Assembly (NCBI GenBank): GCA_963849635.1
Contig: CAWKIA010000035.1
Span: forward strand, 1 to 64,000
DNA: 64,000 nt
From: CAVRUD01 sp963849635
GTDB taxonomy: Bacteria; Chloroflexota; Chloroflexia; Thermomicrobiales; UBA6265
Reading direction: 5' to 3'
Part shown: positions 18,319-28,190 of the stretch, in pieces
Numbering within the stretch: the first letter of the stretch is position 1
Layout: every line of letters begins with the position of its first letter
Made by a program: the position numbers and the translations under genes
Notes under the pieces: model-generated
What the model saw: only the letters and a program-made list of their open reading frames with translations
What the model was told of the DNA's origin: nothing
Database searches by the model: none

Positions 18319-18912
18319 TTACAGAAGCGCGCACTCACCGGTCTTGGCGCCGCCGACGGTATTGGCGAGGCCGGAATTGGTCACCACAGGCGAGTTGCTC
18401 GTGCAGTCCAGGTTGCCACTGATGTTGTTGTTCTTCACGATGTTGAATGGCGCGGTATTCCCGGCGACCGTCACGTTGCCCCGCACGATTGCCGAAGAGA
18501 CCTCCGTCGACACAGACACGTGATTGGAGACGAACGATATGTTGCCGCGGACCTCCGCCTCCAAGACGTGGACAGTCGCGGTGCCGCCCGTCACGCTGAC
18601 GGACCCGCGCACGACTCCTCCCTGGATGAGTACGGTGTGGGGGTTGGTCGCGGTGACCGACCCGCGGATCTCGCTGAAGGTCGAGAAAAGGATTCCCCCG
18701 GCCTCGACCGTGACGCTACCGCGCACATCGGCGAGTTGCAGGGAGCACGTCGTGCCAGCCGGCACCACCAGGCCGGTCTTGATCGTACCCGTGAGGGTTT
18801 GATTGGCGCACTCGCCAGCCGCCGCCGCCGGCGACGGTGTTCCGAGCGCGATCCCCACCGCCAGCAGCGGCACGACGAAAAGAAGGCGGGCGAGTACGCT
18901 GCGAGACATCAT
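18319..18912 (-). CDS. Secreted beta-repeat protein
   Basis: A 197-residue exported protein. The signal runs to AAAAGECANQ with core LLFVVPLLAVGIALG. The mature part repeats a short motif about every 20-25 residues: VRGSVTVEAGG, IRGSVTATN, VRGSVSVTGG, VRGNISFVSN, VRGNVTVAGN and ISGNLDCTSN. This pattern fits a parallel beta-helix or bactofilin-like solenoid on the cell surface. Four cysteines (two at each end) may cap the solenoid. GGAGG lies 9 nt before the ATG at 18912. Function unknown. Confidence 0.72.
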   Translation of the reverse strand: MMSRSVLARLLFVVPLLAVGIALGTPSPAAAAGECANQTLTGTIKTGLVVPAGTTCSLQLADVRGSVTVEAGGILFSTFSEIRGSVTATNPHTVLIQGGVVRGSVSVTGGTATVHVLEAEVRGNISFVSNHVSVSTEVSSAIVRGNVTVAGNTAPFNIVKNNNISGNLDCTSNSPVVTNSGLANTVGGAKTGECALL

Positions 18913-19155
18913 GATCTTGATCCTCCATTCATTCGGTCGAGTGCGTCGATTGGTGTGTTCATACATTCTGCCGTAGGTCCATGCGGATGTCTGTCCGTCC
19001 AAGGACGGAATTGGGGTGCGCTTAATACCTACTTTTGGTGGTTGGGTGACCAATGCCGCTCCAATGGTCCGCCCGATCGGATTTAGTTCCGTCCCTGGAC
19101 GGATATGCCGGGACCGCGATACTGACTTTTGCGGGCGGCGATGTAGGTAATCGGG

Positions 19156-21544
19156 TCAGGACGGGTCTGTGGGCACAGATGGAGGATCGATAAGCCCCGC
19201 GGAGATGGCCGCGGCAATCGCGGCGGCGCGGTTGCGTACTCCCAGCTTGGCGTACAACCGGGCGACGTGGGTGTTGACCGTGCGCTCGCCGATGAAGAGG
19301 GCGTCGGCGATCGCGCGGTCGCTGAGGCCGGCGGCAAGTAGGCGCAGCACGTCGAGCTCGCGGGTGGTCAGCGAACTGACGCTTTCAGCCTCCACAGGGG
19401 AGTGGACACTGGCGAGTGCTTCCGCAATCTGCTCCCGGTTCAGCGCGCGTCCTGCCGCCCATTCGCTTGGTGAAGGTGGTCGCGTCGAGGGCCTTCTGGC
19501 ATTTCGCGAGCCAGCGCTCACGGGCGATGCGGTCCGTGGGCAGCAGCACAGGAATGCCGGCGCGCTCGAGATTCGCCTCGGAGGCAGCGAAGAGCCTCGT
19601 CGCGGTCACGGCCAGACCGAGCATGGCCGCGATGCAGCCCGCGCCGCTGAGGCAGGCGGCCACCACGCGGTCATCCCCTGCTTCGTGGGCGGCATCCAGG
19701 CACGTGCTATACCGCTCCATGGCCGGGGCGACGTGTCCGCGGTCACGCTCGATGTCCGCCAGATGTTGGAGCGTGACGACCACACCCCAGGCGTCATTGA
19801 CCGTGCGGTAGATCGCGAGTGCAGCCTCCTGGTGCTCGGCGGCACGGTCGAGATCGCCCCGAATGTGGGCTGCCTCGCCGAGGTTGGTCAGGACGTCGGC
19901 GCGTGCCGTCGTCGCCTGGACCGGATCGGCGATCTTGTCGACAAGGGTAAGCGCCTCGTTCGCATAGGTCTCGGCCGCGGCGTTGTCTCCGCTGACGAGT
20001 GCATCGGCGATCGCGACCATCAAGGCGATGTGGAGTTCGGCGGGTGGGGCGATGGGGCGGAGGAGGGTGAGGGCCTCCTCGGCTCGCCGCTTGTTGACCT
20101 CATCCGGGCCGAGCCGGGTCGCGAGGAAGGCGAGGGCGGCGAGACCCTGGCCGCGGAGATGATCCGGCGCGTCGGTCGCCAACGCCAGCGCCCGTTCCAA
20201 CCACTGCGTGGCGGTGGCGATGTGGCCGCGCAGGAAGGTGAAGAGGTAGAGGCTCGTGGCCAGGCGCAGGAGATCGATCGTCTGATTTGTGGTTGCGAAC
20301 CAGGCCAGCGCTGCCTGGATGTTCGCCCATTCGGTTTCCAGTCGCGTCAGTTGGGGTTCGCGGACGGGCAGGTTGTGGGCGACTTCGTTGGCGAGGGCGT
20401 AGGAGAGGAACCAGCGCGCGTGCCGCTCGCGGACCGTCGCCTCTTCGCCCTGTTCGGCCAGTTGCAGCGCCGCGTACTCGCGCACCGTCTCCAATACCGT
20501 GTACCGGGCATCGGTTTGGAGGGGAGACTCGAGCCGGACCAGGCTGTTGTCGACGAGGGCGCCCAGCGAGGTGAGGACGTCCTGCCCATCCTCGGCAATC
20601 GCGCTGATGGCCTCCAAGGTGAACCCGCCCGCGAAGACGGCGAGGCGGCGGAAGAGCGCCTGCTGCTCGGCTGCCAGCAGATCGTACGACCACGCGATGG
20701 CGTTGAGCATGGTGCGGTGGCGATCGGGCACGTCCCGGGCACTGGTCGTCAGGAGCGCGAGGCGATGGTCGAGCCGGTTGAGGAGCGCGAAGACGGACAG
20801 ATGGTTGGCGCGGGCGGCGGCAAGCTCGATCGCGAGCGGCAGGCCGTCGAGGCGCTGGCAGATTTCGGCGACGACCGGGGCGGATTCGGGCGTCAATGCG
20901 AATGAAGGCGAGACAGTGGTCGCCCGTTGGACGAAGAGCCGGACCGCGGGCCCAAATTCGGTGACCGCTGCCGGTTTGTCCAGATCCGGTGATGCGGTCA
21001 GCGGGGGAACGTCGAGCGCACGTTCGCCCGCGACTCGCAGCACGGCTCGGCTCGTGACCAGGAGCGAGAGCGCGGGGCAGGCGAGGAGGAGGTCGCTCAG
21101 GAGTGGAGCGGCGTCGAGCGCCTGTTCGAAGTTGTCGACGACCAGGAGGAGGTGTGCGTCGCGCAGAGCCGTCTTGAGCGCCTCGATGGTGGGGCTGGCG
21201 CCGGCCTCAGCCATACCGACCGCCCGGGCGAGGCCGGCCGCGACGGCCTCTGGCGTGGTGGCCGTGACCACAGGAGCCCAGGCGATCTGCCCCTCGAAGG
21301 CGCCGGAGCATATGGCGGCGATTTGCAGGGAGAGCCGGGTCTTGCCGATCCCGCCCGGGCCGACCAGGGTGACGAGCCGGGCCTCGCGCCGAATCAGGAG
21401 GTCACACGCGGCAGCGACGTCAGCGTCCCGCCCGATCAGGGGGGTGAGCGGCGTCGGCGGAAAACTGAGGCGAAGTCGCCGGTGAAGTGAGATCGGCGGG
21501 GGCGGCGCATCCCACTCGCTGTCCAGGCCCGGAGCGGTCGACAT
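19156..21544 (-). pseudogene. NB-ARC/TPR/LuxR STAND regulator 1, one frameshift
   Basis: About 796 residues once a surplus base near 19460 is removed. Order: short N-terminus, NB-ARC ATPase (TPLIGRDADV, Walker A GPGGIGKTR, Walker B LLLVVDNFEQAL, GLPLAIELAAARA), winged-helix part (NAIAWSYDLL), TPR-like helices, and a C-terminal LuxR helix-turn-helix (LTTRELDVLRLLAAGLSDRA). The break falls between the TPR part and the LuxR domain; joined, the text reads FTK-EWAAGRALNREQ. This is the LuxR-type STAND class, which responds to an unknown ligand. It is a close paralogue of the next gene, with the same start context. Confidence 0.82.
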
Positions 21545-21550
21545 GGGGCG

Positions 21551-21593
21551 GTTCCGAACGAGTGCGAGCAGATGGTATGCCCTCAGTATACGG
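21551..21593 (-). promoter_or_regulatory. Conserved upstream block of STAND gene 1
   Basis: Reading on the minus strand, CCGTATACTG is followed after 22 nt by TCGTTCGGAAC and then 6 nt later by the start codon. The same two blocks with nearly the same spacing precede the paralogue at 24146. TATACT resembles a -10 hexamer. The sequence between the blocks is not conserved, which suggests selected sites. Confidence 0.5.
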
Positions 21594-21670
21594 TGTGCCT
21601 GGCCGCTCGATGCCAAAATAGGACGAATGGATCGGGATCGGGGATCCCAAAGCTAGAGCCGGGAGTGAGC

Positions 21671-24146
21671 TTAGGAACGGGCTGGCGCCGTTGGCGGGGC
21701 ATCGATGAGCCCCGCGGCGGCGGCGGCGGCGACGGCGCCGGCGCGGTTGTGGACGCCGAGCTTGGCGTAGAGCCGGGCGACGTGGGTGTTGACCGTGCGC
21801 TCACCGATGAAGAGGGCGTCGGCGATGTCGCGGTCGCTGAGGCCACGAGCGAGCATGCGCAGCACTTCGAGCTCGCGAGGGGAGAGCGGGAGCAATGGGG
21901 ACGCCGTCGCGGGCGATAGGGTGACGGCCAGCGCCTCGGCGACGGCCTGCTCCGGCTCTACGGCGCGGCCCGTTGCCCAGGCCGCGGCGAAGGCCGCCTC
22001 GCCGAGCGACCGCCGCGCCACCGCCGCGTCGCGCTCGTACTCGGCCCGGAACGGCGGGTCGATCGGCAGGCCGAAATGCTCCCGCTGCGCGTCGGCCGCG
22101 CCGTAGAGCCGGGCGGCCGTCTCTGCCTGCCCGATGCGCCCGGCGATGTCGGCGATGTCTTCCAGGTAGGTGAAGACCACCGGCCACCCCCGGTTCCAGT
22201 CCAGGGCCAGGACCTCCTGGGTGTTCGCCAGAGCCCGGGGCAGGTCACGCTGCTTGTAGGTGATGTAGGCGACCCCGTGCAGGGCGCGGGCGATGCCGCG
22301 CGGGTGGCCGATGGCGCGAAAGAGCGCCAGCGCTTCCTCATAGCAGGCGAGGGAGCGGGCCAATGCGCCGGGGTCGCCACCTTCGTCGACGGCGTCGTGG
22401 CTGTCCAAAAATGCAAGGTGGCACAGGATCCAACCGACACGGCCCAAAGCCTGCAAGCGCCGGAACCCCTCCAGCGCTTCGCTGAGAAGTTCCCGGGCGC
22501 CGGCGGCATCGCCCGCGTGGAGCTTGACAACCCCGAGCGCGTACGCGGCGTTGGCAATACCGAACGCATCCCCGATCTGGCGCGCCAGGGCGAGCGCTTC
22601 CTCGCCCAGGACCCGCGCATCGAACTCGCTGCTTCGGACCTGCGCCGCCCAGACAGGGATGGCCAGCGCACTGACCTTCGCGCTGGGCGACACGCCTGGC
22701 AAGGCAAGCGCGCGTTGTGTCCAGGACCACTGCTCGCGGGCTGTGTCGCCCGTTATCCGGTGCGGATCAAACATCGCGCCGATCAGGCGGAGCGCCATGT
22801 CTGCCTCACCATGCTCTACGGCCCAATCTCTGGCTGCCCGCAGATTCCCGATCTCGGGGTCGAGCGCGGCCCGCTCGTAGCCGGGCGCATCCCCCCAGTA
22901 GGTCGGCTCCACCCGGAGCGCCAGATCCAGGAAGTACTCCGCGTGCCGGCGCCTCGGCGCCTCGTCGCCGCTGGCGGCCAGTTGCTCGGCCGCAAACTCG
23001 TGCACCGTCTCCAGCATCGTCAGGCGCGGCCCGCCGGCATCAGCGGCATCGGGATCGATGTGAAGCAAGCTTTGGGCGGCCAGCGATTCAATGACCACGA
23101 TGGTGTCCTGGTCGGCGTCGGCGGATGGCAGCTGGGTGACCGGCGCAGGCTGGGCCGTTCGATCCCCGTCGCCAGACACCCGGCAGACTGCCTCCGCGGC
23201 CTCCAGGGTGCAGCCCCCGACGAAGGCCCCGAGGCTCTGGAAGACCGCCTGCTCCGCGGGGCTGAGGAGGTCGTAGCTCCAGGCGATCGCATCGCGCATC
23301 GTCCGGTGGCGCGCCGGCGCGTCGCGCTGCCCGACGCTGAGCTGGGGCAGCGCCCGGTCCAGCCGGGCCAGCAGCGCGGCCGGCGGGAAGAGCGTGCTGC
23401 GCGCCGCCGCTAACTCGATCGCCAGGGGCAACCCGTCAAGCCGCCGGCAGATCTCGGCGACGGCTGGCGTGTTGTCGGGTGTCAACCGGAACCCGGGTGC
23501 AATGCTGCTCGCCTGCTGGGCAAAGAGCTGGACCGCGGGTGCCAGCTGGGGCAGAGTCTGGGACCCGGCGGGCTCCCCCACGGTGGCCAGGGGCGGGACC
23601 TCGACCAAGGTGTTCGCCCGTGACCCGCAGCCGCGAGCGGCTGGTAACCAGGACCGAGAGCTCGGGACAGGCGAGGAGCAGGTTGCTCAGGAGTGGGGCG
23701 GCGGCGAGGGCCTGTTCGAAGTTGTCGACGAGCAGGAGGAGGCGGGCATCACGCAGCGCGGTCGTGAGCGTATCGCTCAGCGGGCCGGCTCCGACCTCGA
23801 CCACGCCGATGGCCCGGGCGAGCACGGCCGCCACCGCCTCGGGGGTGGTGGCCGTGGCAACCGGCGCCCAGGCGACCTGATGGTCGAAGGCGGCGGCGCA
23901 GGCGGCCGCGACTCCCAGGGCGAGGCGGGTCTTGCCGATCCCACCGGGGCCGACCAGGGTGACGAGACGGGCCTCGTTCCCATTGAGCAGGGCGGCGACC
24001 GCGGCGACGTCAGCGTCCCGCCCGACCAGAGTCGTGAGTGGTGCCGGTGGGGAAACCAGGCGGAGCCGACGGCGGTGGAGTGGGATTGGTGCGATCGGTT
24101 GGGGCGGCTCGATCCACTCGCTGCCCAGACTCGAAGCGGTCGACAT
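21671..24146 (-). pseudogene. NB-ARC/TPR/LuxR STAND regulator 2, one frameshift
   Basis: About 825 residues when one surplus G near 23612 is removed, giving VTGEH-LVEVPPLATVG. Domains in order: NB-ARC (LTTLVGRDADVAAVAALL, Walker A GPGGIGKTR near residue 66, Walker B LLLLVDNFEQAL, GLPLAIELAAARS), winged helix, TPR-like region of about 350 residues (one run is EALALARQIGDAFGIANAAY), and the LuxR domain (LSPRELEVLRMLARGLSDRD) at the C-terminus. It is paralogous to the gene at 19156-21544, which lies 126 bp downstream on the same strand. The ligand sensed by the TPR part is unknown. Confidence 0.82.
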
Positions 24147-24152
24147 GAAGAC

Positions 24153-24196
24153 GTTCCGAACGACGGCCGGACAGTTCAATCTCCACCAGTATACGG
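24153..24196 (-). promoter_or_regulatory. Conserved upstream block of STAND gene 2
   Basis: Counterpart of the block at 21551-21593: CCGTATACTG, 23 nt, TCGTTCGGAAC, 6 nt, start codon, on the minus strand. It may be a promoter plus operator or a conserved 5' leader. Confidence 0.5.
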
Positions 24197-24582
24197 CCAG
24201 GCCAAGAGCTCCGACGTCTGGCGAGGCACATGGTCGTGTGGCGATGGGACCATGGTGCTTAAGTGACTGCGCGGCACAGATTCTGCATCTGGGTTTGCAT
24301 CGCCCCGCGTTCTGCCGGTAACGGCAGCGTTCGGAGGTCCGATGTCCAGTCACCTTACGCTCATCCGTTGTCCATCCGCATTCGAGTCGTTCCCTGGGCG
24401 CCGGGTTGCACCCTCGGGTCCTCATCCCGGGTTCGGATGCTCCCGGCTCACCACACCTGACGCGATGGGACGCCGGTTTGTCCTCACGCTGATCCACTCC
24501 GCCACTTCCCCTGACCGACCGAAACCCCGGTGGTGGCTCGATCACCCGGCATAGCGATCCTGGTTGTATCGCGGAGATATCG
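24197..24582. other. Intergenic region, no gene seen
   Basis: About 390 bp between the upstream block of STAND gene 2 and the gene at 24583. The small frames here lack ribosome binding sites and family-like sequence. It probably holds the promoters of both divergent genes; I see no clear RNA structure. Confidence 0.5.
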
Positions 24583-25086
24583 ATGGCCAAGTCGAAAACA
24601 GTGCAGGCCGAGCAGGTCCTCGGCGTTATTGATGCCCAGGCGCGGGAATGGGAAGACCTGGTTGCCGAGATCGGACCCGAGCGGGCCGAAGAGAAGGGCC
24701 CCCATGGCGACTGGACCTTCAAGGATCTGGCCGCGCACATCACGGACTGGGAGAACCGAGAGATGGATCTGCTCGAGGACCCCGAGGCAGAGCCTCCTTG
24801 GGGACCCGGGCTCGACACCGACGAGATCAACGCCTTTATCTACCAGCGAAATGCCGAGCGGCCGCTGGGCGACGTGCTCCGTGATGCCTGGCTGGTCTAC
24901 GACCGGTTGCGTGGGATCGTGACCGGCCTGTCTGAGCAGGGACTCAACGATCCCAAGCGATTCCCCGAACTTGACGGCAAATCACTTGGCGACGCGCTGG
25001 TGAGCGGCTCCTACTTCACTCACATCCGCGACGAACACGGCAAGGACCTCAAGGCCTGGAAGAGACTCCCGGAGCCAGAAAACTAG
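24583..25086 (+). CDS. DinB-like (ClbS/DfsB-type) four-helix protein
   Basis: A 167-residue soluble protein that fits the DinB/maleylpyruvate-isomerase four-helix fold, most like the ClbS/DfsB branch. Helix 1 is GVIDAQAREWEDLVAEIG; helix 2 carries TFKDLAAHITDWENREMD, where the His is a usual metal ligand, and a C-terminal His occurs in GSYFTHIRDEHGKDLKAW. Family members act as metal-dependent thiol transferases or hydrolases. CGGAGAT lies just upstream of the ATG. It stands alone between a STAND regulator and a VOC protein. Confidence 0.8.
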   Translation: MAKSKTVQAEQVLGVIDAQAREWEDLVAEIGPERAEEKGPHGDWTFKDLAAHITDWENREMDLLEDPEAEPPWGPGLDTDEINAFIYQRNAERPLGDVLRDAWLVYDRLRGIVTGLSEQGLNDPKRFPELDGKSLGDALVSGSYFTHIRDEHGKDLKAWKRLPEPEN

Positions 25087-25314
25087 GCGATTCCCTCTCT
25101 GGGGAAGCCCAGGGGAGCCCATATGTACCGCCACGCCTTCCCCATCCTGACCACAGAATCCCATTGTGCCGGAGCGCACTGGCAGGCACGATGGATGGAG
25201 CGGCAATTGCGGCGTTCGTCCTTCCGGGAGGCTCCTCAATGATGTGGCACGACATCCAGCGCTAAAGCGCTCATCCATCACCTGGGCACGACTTCCCGCA
25301 ACCTGCCTGGCCAG

Positions 25315-25695
25315 TTAGTGACCGAGGTAGAGGCAGAACGGGTGGCCGTCCGGGTCGAAGTGAACCCGGACATCCTCTTGCGGTTGGTATTCGGCCATGG
25401 TTGCCCCACACGCTTTGGCGTGCGCGCAGCCGGCCTCCAGATTGTCCACCTGGATCTCGAGGTGCATCATCATGATCTGCTCGCCGGGCTTAGATGGCCA
25501 AACCGGCGGCGTGTAGACATCCTCGATATGGAACCCGAGGCCAATCCCCCCGTCCGGGTTGCGCAGGGTGGCCCAATCAGGTTCGTCAGTTCCTAGTTCC
25601 CATCCCAGCAACCGGGAATAGAAACGCGCCAGCGCTTGCGGGTCCGGCGAGCTGAGTGTGGCCGTCGTGAGCTTCGCGCCGTGTTCTGTCGCCAT
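25315..25695 (-). CDS. VOC/glyoxalase-like protein
   Basis: A 126-residue protein of the vicinal-oxygen-chelate superfamily. It shows the two beta-alpha-beta-beta-beta modules: TATLSSPDPQALARFYSRLL and ending GLGFHIEDVY for the first, MMMHLEIQVDNLEAGCAHAK and VRVHFDPDGHPFCLYL for the second. The fold binds a divalent metal and a small substrate, often a glutathione adduct or an antibiotic; nothing here tells which. GGAGG is well placed before the ATG at 25695, so the longer frame to 25782 is rejected. Confidence 0.85.
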   Translation of the reverse strand: MATEHGAKLTTATLSSPDPQALARFYSRLLGWELGTDEPDWATLRNPDGGIGLGFHIEDVYTPPVWPSKPGEQIMMMHLEIQVDNLEAGCAHAKACGATMAEYQPQEDVRVHFDPDGHPFCLYLGH

Positions 25696-25820
25696 TCGAT
25701 CGCCTCCTTCACTCGACGATGACGCCTTCATCATACGCGGAGGAATTCGCCCGTTCTTGAGCAGGGCGTGGGTCGGATACACTCCACCCGCCTACGAGGT
25801 TGCAAGGGAGATGCCGTTCC

Positions 25821-27218
25821 ATGGCCGAGGAGCCAGAGTGGCACACCGATCTGGCCGCTATCGTGTTGCACCCTGGCGAGCAGGCCGTCTGGATCCCGGG
25901 TGGGCATGATCTCGGTCTGCCCGTGCTGCGCCTCAGCCATGACGGTGGCGTGTGGTACGGCAACGCCGAGACCATCGTCCAGTTGGCGCGGGAAACCTGG
26001 GGCCTCGATGTCGTGCTCCTCCGCAGCCCCGCGTCTCTGGTCGATCGCGAGACGCGGAACACCCAGCTCTCCCTCCTGATCCAGGCGAATCCGGAGTCGA
26101 TGCCGGATCATGGGCAGTGGATCGCCCTAGCCGACCTCTCTTGCCTGGCGGTGGGTACAGGCGACGCGGAACTGTTTGCGGCCGCCGTGCGGGAACTGGA
26201 GCAACCGTTGGCGGGCTCCCGCACGCCATGGTACGAGCGCGGCTGGTTTGCCCAGGCGATGGCCTGGGCTGATGCTGCCCTGGCCGCCAACGGGTTGACG
26301 CGGCGGGGTTTGCCCGGACAGCATCGCAGTTGGGGGCTGTCGAACGTCGCCAGGTTGGAGACGGATGGCGGCGCGGTCTACTTCAAGGCGGCGGCCTACG
26401 ATGGTCCCGAGGCGTTCTCCAGCCATGGAAAGCCACAAGGAATCCTGTTCTCGAACGAGGCCGCTCTGCTCGCCGGGCTGACCGGCCGCTTCCCCGAGTT
26501 CTTGCCGCACTTGCTCGCGTACGACGCGAAGCGCGTCTGGATTCTGGCCCCAGACCTCGGCGCGATGCTCGACGACAGCATCGATGTGGATGTCTGGGAA
26601 GCGGCGCTGCGGCTGCACGCTCGTCATCAGCGCGCGTATGTAGGCAGGGAAGCTGATCTCGCCGGATTCGGTTGTATTGCACGGCCGCTCAATCGGTTGC
26701 AGATCCAGTTCGATGCCTTGCTTGCCGATGACGATGTGCTCGCCGTTCTCGATCCAGCGGACCGTGACCGGCTGCACGCCGTCGCTGATGTCGCCCGCAC
26801 GACGATTGCCGATGCAGTCGCCTGCGGCGTTCCCGACGCCCTCGTCCACGGCGATCTGCACGCTGGAAACGTTGCGATCGGCGGGGGAACGCCCGTGTTC
26901 TTCGATTGGACAGACGCTAGTGTCGGCCATCCCTTCCTCGACGTGGCGACCTTTCTCCAACCGTCCAGACTGTTCGACGAGGCGCCGGATGCCCGTGATC
27001 GCCTGCGCGCCGCCTACCTGGACGAGTGGCGCGGCATTGCCCCGCCCGCTGATCTGGTCCGCGCCGCCGACCTGATGCTCCCGGTGGGCATGATCCACCA
27101 GGCAGTCTCTTACCAGTACATGGCGGCATCGCTGACCGGTCCTGACCGGGATGACGTCGGCGGTGGGGCGACGTATTGGCTCAAAGAACTGATCGCCTGG
27201 GCCGAATCCGCGCAATAA
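25821..27218 (+). CDS. Aminoglycoside phosphotransferase-family kinase
   Basis: A 465-residue protein whose C-terminal about 300 residues are an APH/choline-kinase fold. The catalytic loop is LVHGDLHAGNVAI (HxDxxxxN) near residue 345, followed by the metal-binding VFFDWTDASVGHPFLDVATF. The nucleotide-binding strand RLETDGGAVYFKAA is near residue 180. The N-terminal 150 residues (VLHPGEQAVWIPGGHDLGLP) are an extra domain of unknown fold. Members phosphorylate small molecules and are not necessarily resistance enzymes. AGGGAG precedes the ATG at 25821. Confidence 0.8.
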   Translation: MAEEPEWHTDLAAIVLHPGEQAVWIPGGHDLGLPVLRLSHDGGVWYGNAETIVQLARETWGLDVVLLRSPASLVDRETRNTQLSLLIQANPESMPDHGQWIALADLSCLAVGTGDAELFAAAVRELEQPLAGSRTPWYERGWFAQAMAWADAALAANGLTRRGLPGQHRSWGLSNVARLETDGGAVYFKAAAYDGPEAFSSHGKPQGILFSNEAALLAGLTGRFPEFLPHLLAYDAKRVWILAPDLGAMLDDSIDVDVWEAALRLHARHQRAYVGREADLAGFGCIARPLNRLQIQFDALLADDDVLAVLDPADRDRLHAVADVARTTIADAVACGVPDALVHGDLHAGNVAIGGGTPVFFDWTDASVGHPFLDVATFLQPSRLFDEAPDARDRLRAAYLDEWRGIAPPADLVRAADLMLPVGMIHQAVSYQYMAASLTGPDRDDVGGGATYWLKELIAWAESAQ

Positions 27219-27364
27219 ATCCTCTCCAATGTCTGCCCAGTATTGGCTCCGCGCACGGCTTCTCCGAGTGGCATACATGGTGCAGATGCTGCACTATCCT
27301 TCGGATGCCGGGGACGGGATCACAGGCGTTGTCGCTCCGGCGAAGAGTTGGAAAGAAGGTCGCA

Positions 27365-27700
27365 ATGCAGACAGTGCTATACGTCTCGCCGATGACGCTG
27401 GGTGACGAGCACGAGGTCCGGGCCAGCCACGACGCTTTTCCGGTGGAGGCATTGGCGGGAGCCTCCGGCGTCGAGGCCCTGCGAGCCTTCATCGGCAGCG
27501 GGTTCTATGCGCTGGAGATCACCGTGAGCGACGGCGACTTCCAGGAGCAGTTCCACCGCTTCCTCGACACTCCGGCGGTGGTGGAACTCTTCACGGCCCT
27601 GCGGCCCTACGTCTCCGATCTTCCCCGGCCCGGCGAGCAAACGGCGGACATGCCCCTGACCGCGCCGATGATCCAGTGGGAACGCGGTGCTCCTGGATGA
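27365..27700 (+). CDS. Small hypothetical protein
   Basis: A 111-residue soluble protein with sequence of alternating strands and helices (MQTVLYVSPMTLGDEHEVRA, then GFYALEITVSDGDFQEQFHR). The size and pattern could fit a ferredoxin-like alpha/beta barrel, but no family is recognised. AGAAGG precedes the ATG at 27365. It is convergent with the receiver gene that ends at 27744. Confidence 0.6.
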   Translation: MQTVLYVSPMTLGDEHEVRASHDAFPVEALAGASGVEALRAFIGSGFYALEITVSDGDFQEQFHRFLDTPAVVELFTALRPYVSDLPRPGEQTADMPLTAPMIQWERGAPG

Positions 27701-27743
27701 TGGCGCGGGCACCGGAGCGGGCCTTCGCACGGCGGGATAGATT

Positions 27744-28097
27744 TCAGTCGGTTTGCGCCCCGACGGCCTGACGAATCACGTTGACGATGCCATCGAGGTC
27801 AAACGGTTTGGCCAGGAAGATGGTGCCGGGGATGTCCGCGCCGTCGAAGTGGGCGCTCATCAAAATGAATGGGATTGGGGTGCGCCGCGCCGCGACCAGG
27901 GTTGCGAGTTGCACCCCGTCGAGGAGCGGCATCTTGATGTCGGAGACGATCACGTCCGGCGGGTCCTGCTCGATTGCGACCAGCGCCTCGATGCCGTCGC
28001 CCGCGATGCGGATGTTGAAACCCTCATCGCTGAGCAACTCGCGTAGCAGGTCGGCGATCCACCGATCGTCCTCAGCGACCAGAATCGAGTAGGACAC
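27744..28097 (-). CDS. Single-domain response regulator
   Basis: A 117-residue CheY-like receiver with no output domain. It starts SYSILVAEDDRWIADLLREL with the acidic pair EDD, the phosphorylation site is in VIVSDIKMPLLDGVQLA, the conserved Ser is in FILMSAHFDG and the Lys in FLAKPFDLDG. The start is the GTG at 28097, with GGAGG 8 nt upstream. No kinase lies beside it, so its partner is elsewhere. It would act by protein contact rather than DNA binding. Confidence 0.88.
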   Translation of the reverse strand: MSYSILVAEDDRWIADLLRELLSDEGFNIRIAGDGIEALVAIEQDPPDVIVSDIKMPLLDGVQLATLVAARRTPIPFILMSAHFDGADIPGTIFLAKPFDLDGIVNVIRQAVGAQTD

Positions 28098-28190
28098 CGA
28101 GGTTCCTCCGCGCTCGGAGTGATGGGACCACAGGTCCCGGCTGAACTTCTCCGGCCGTTGCACAGATCGTGCCGCCGCGTTCCGCGCTTA

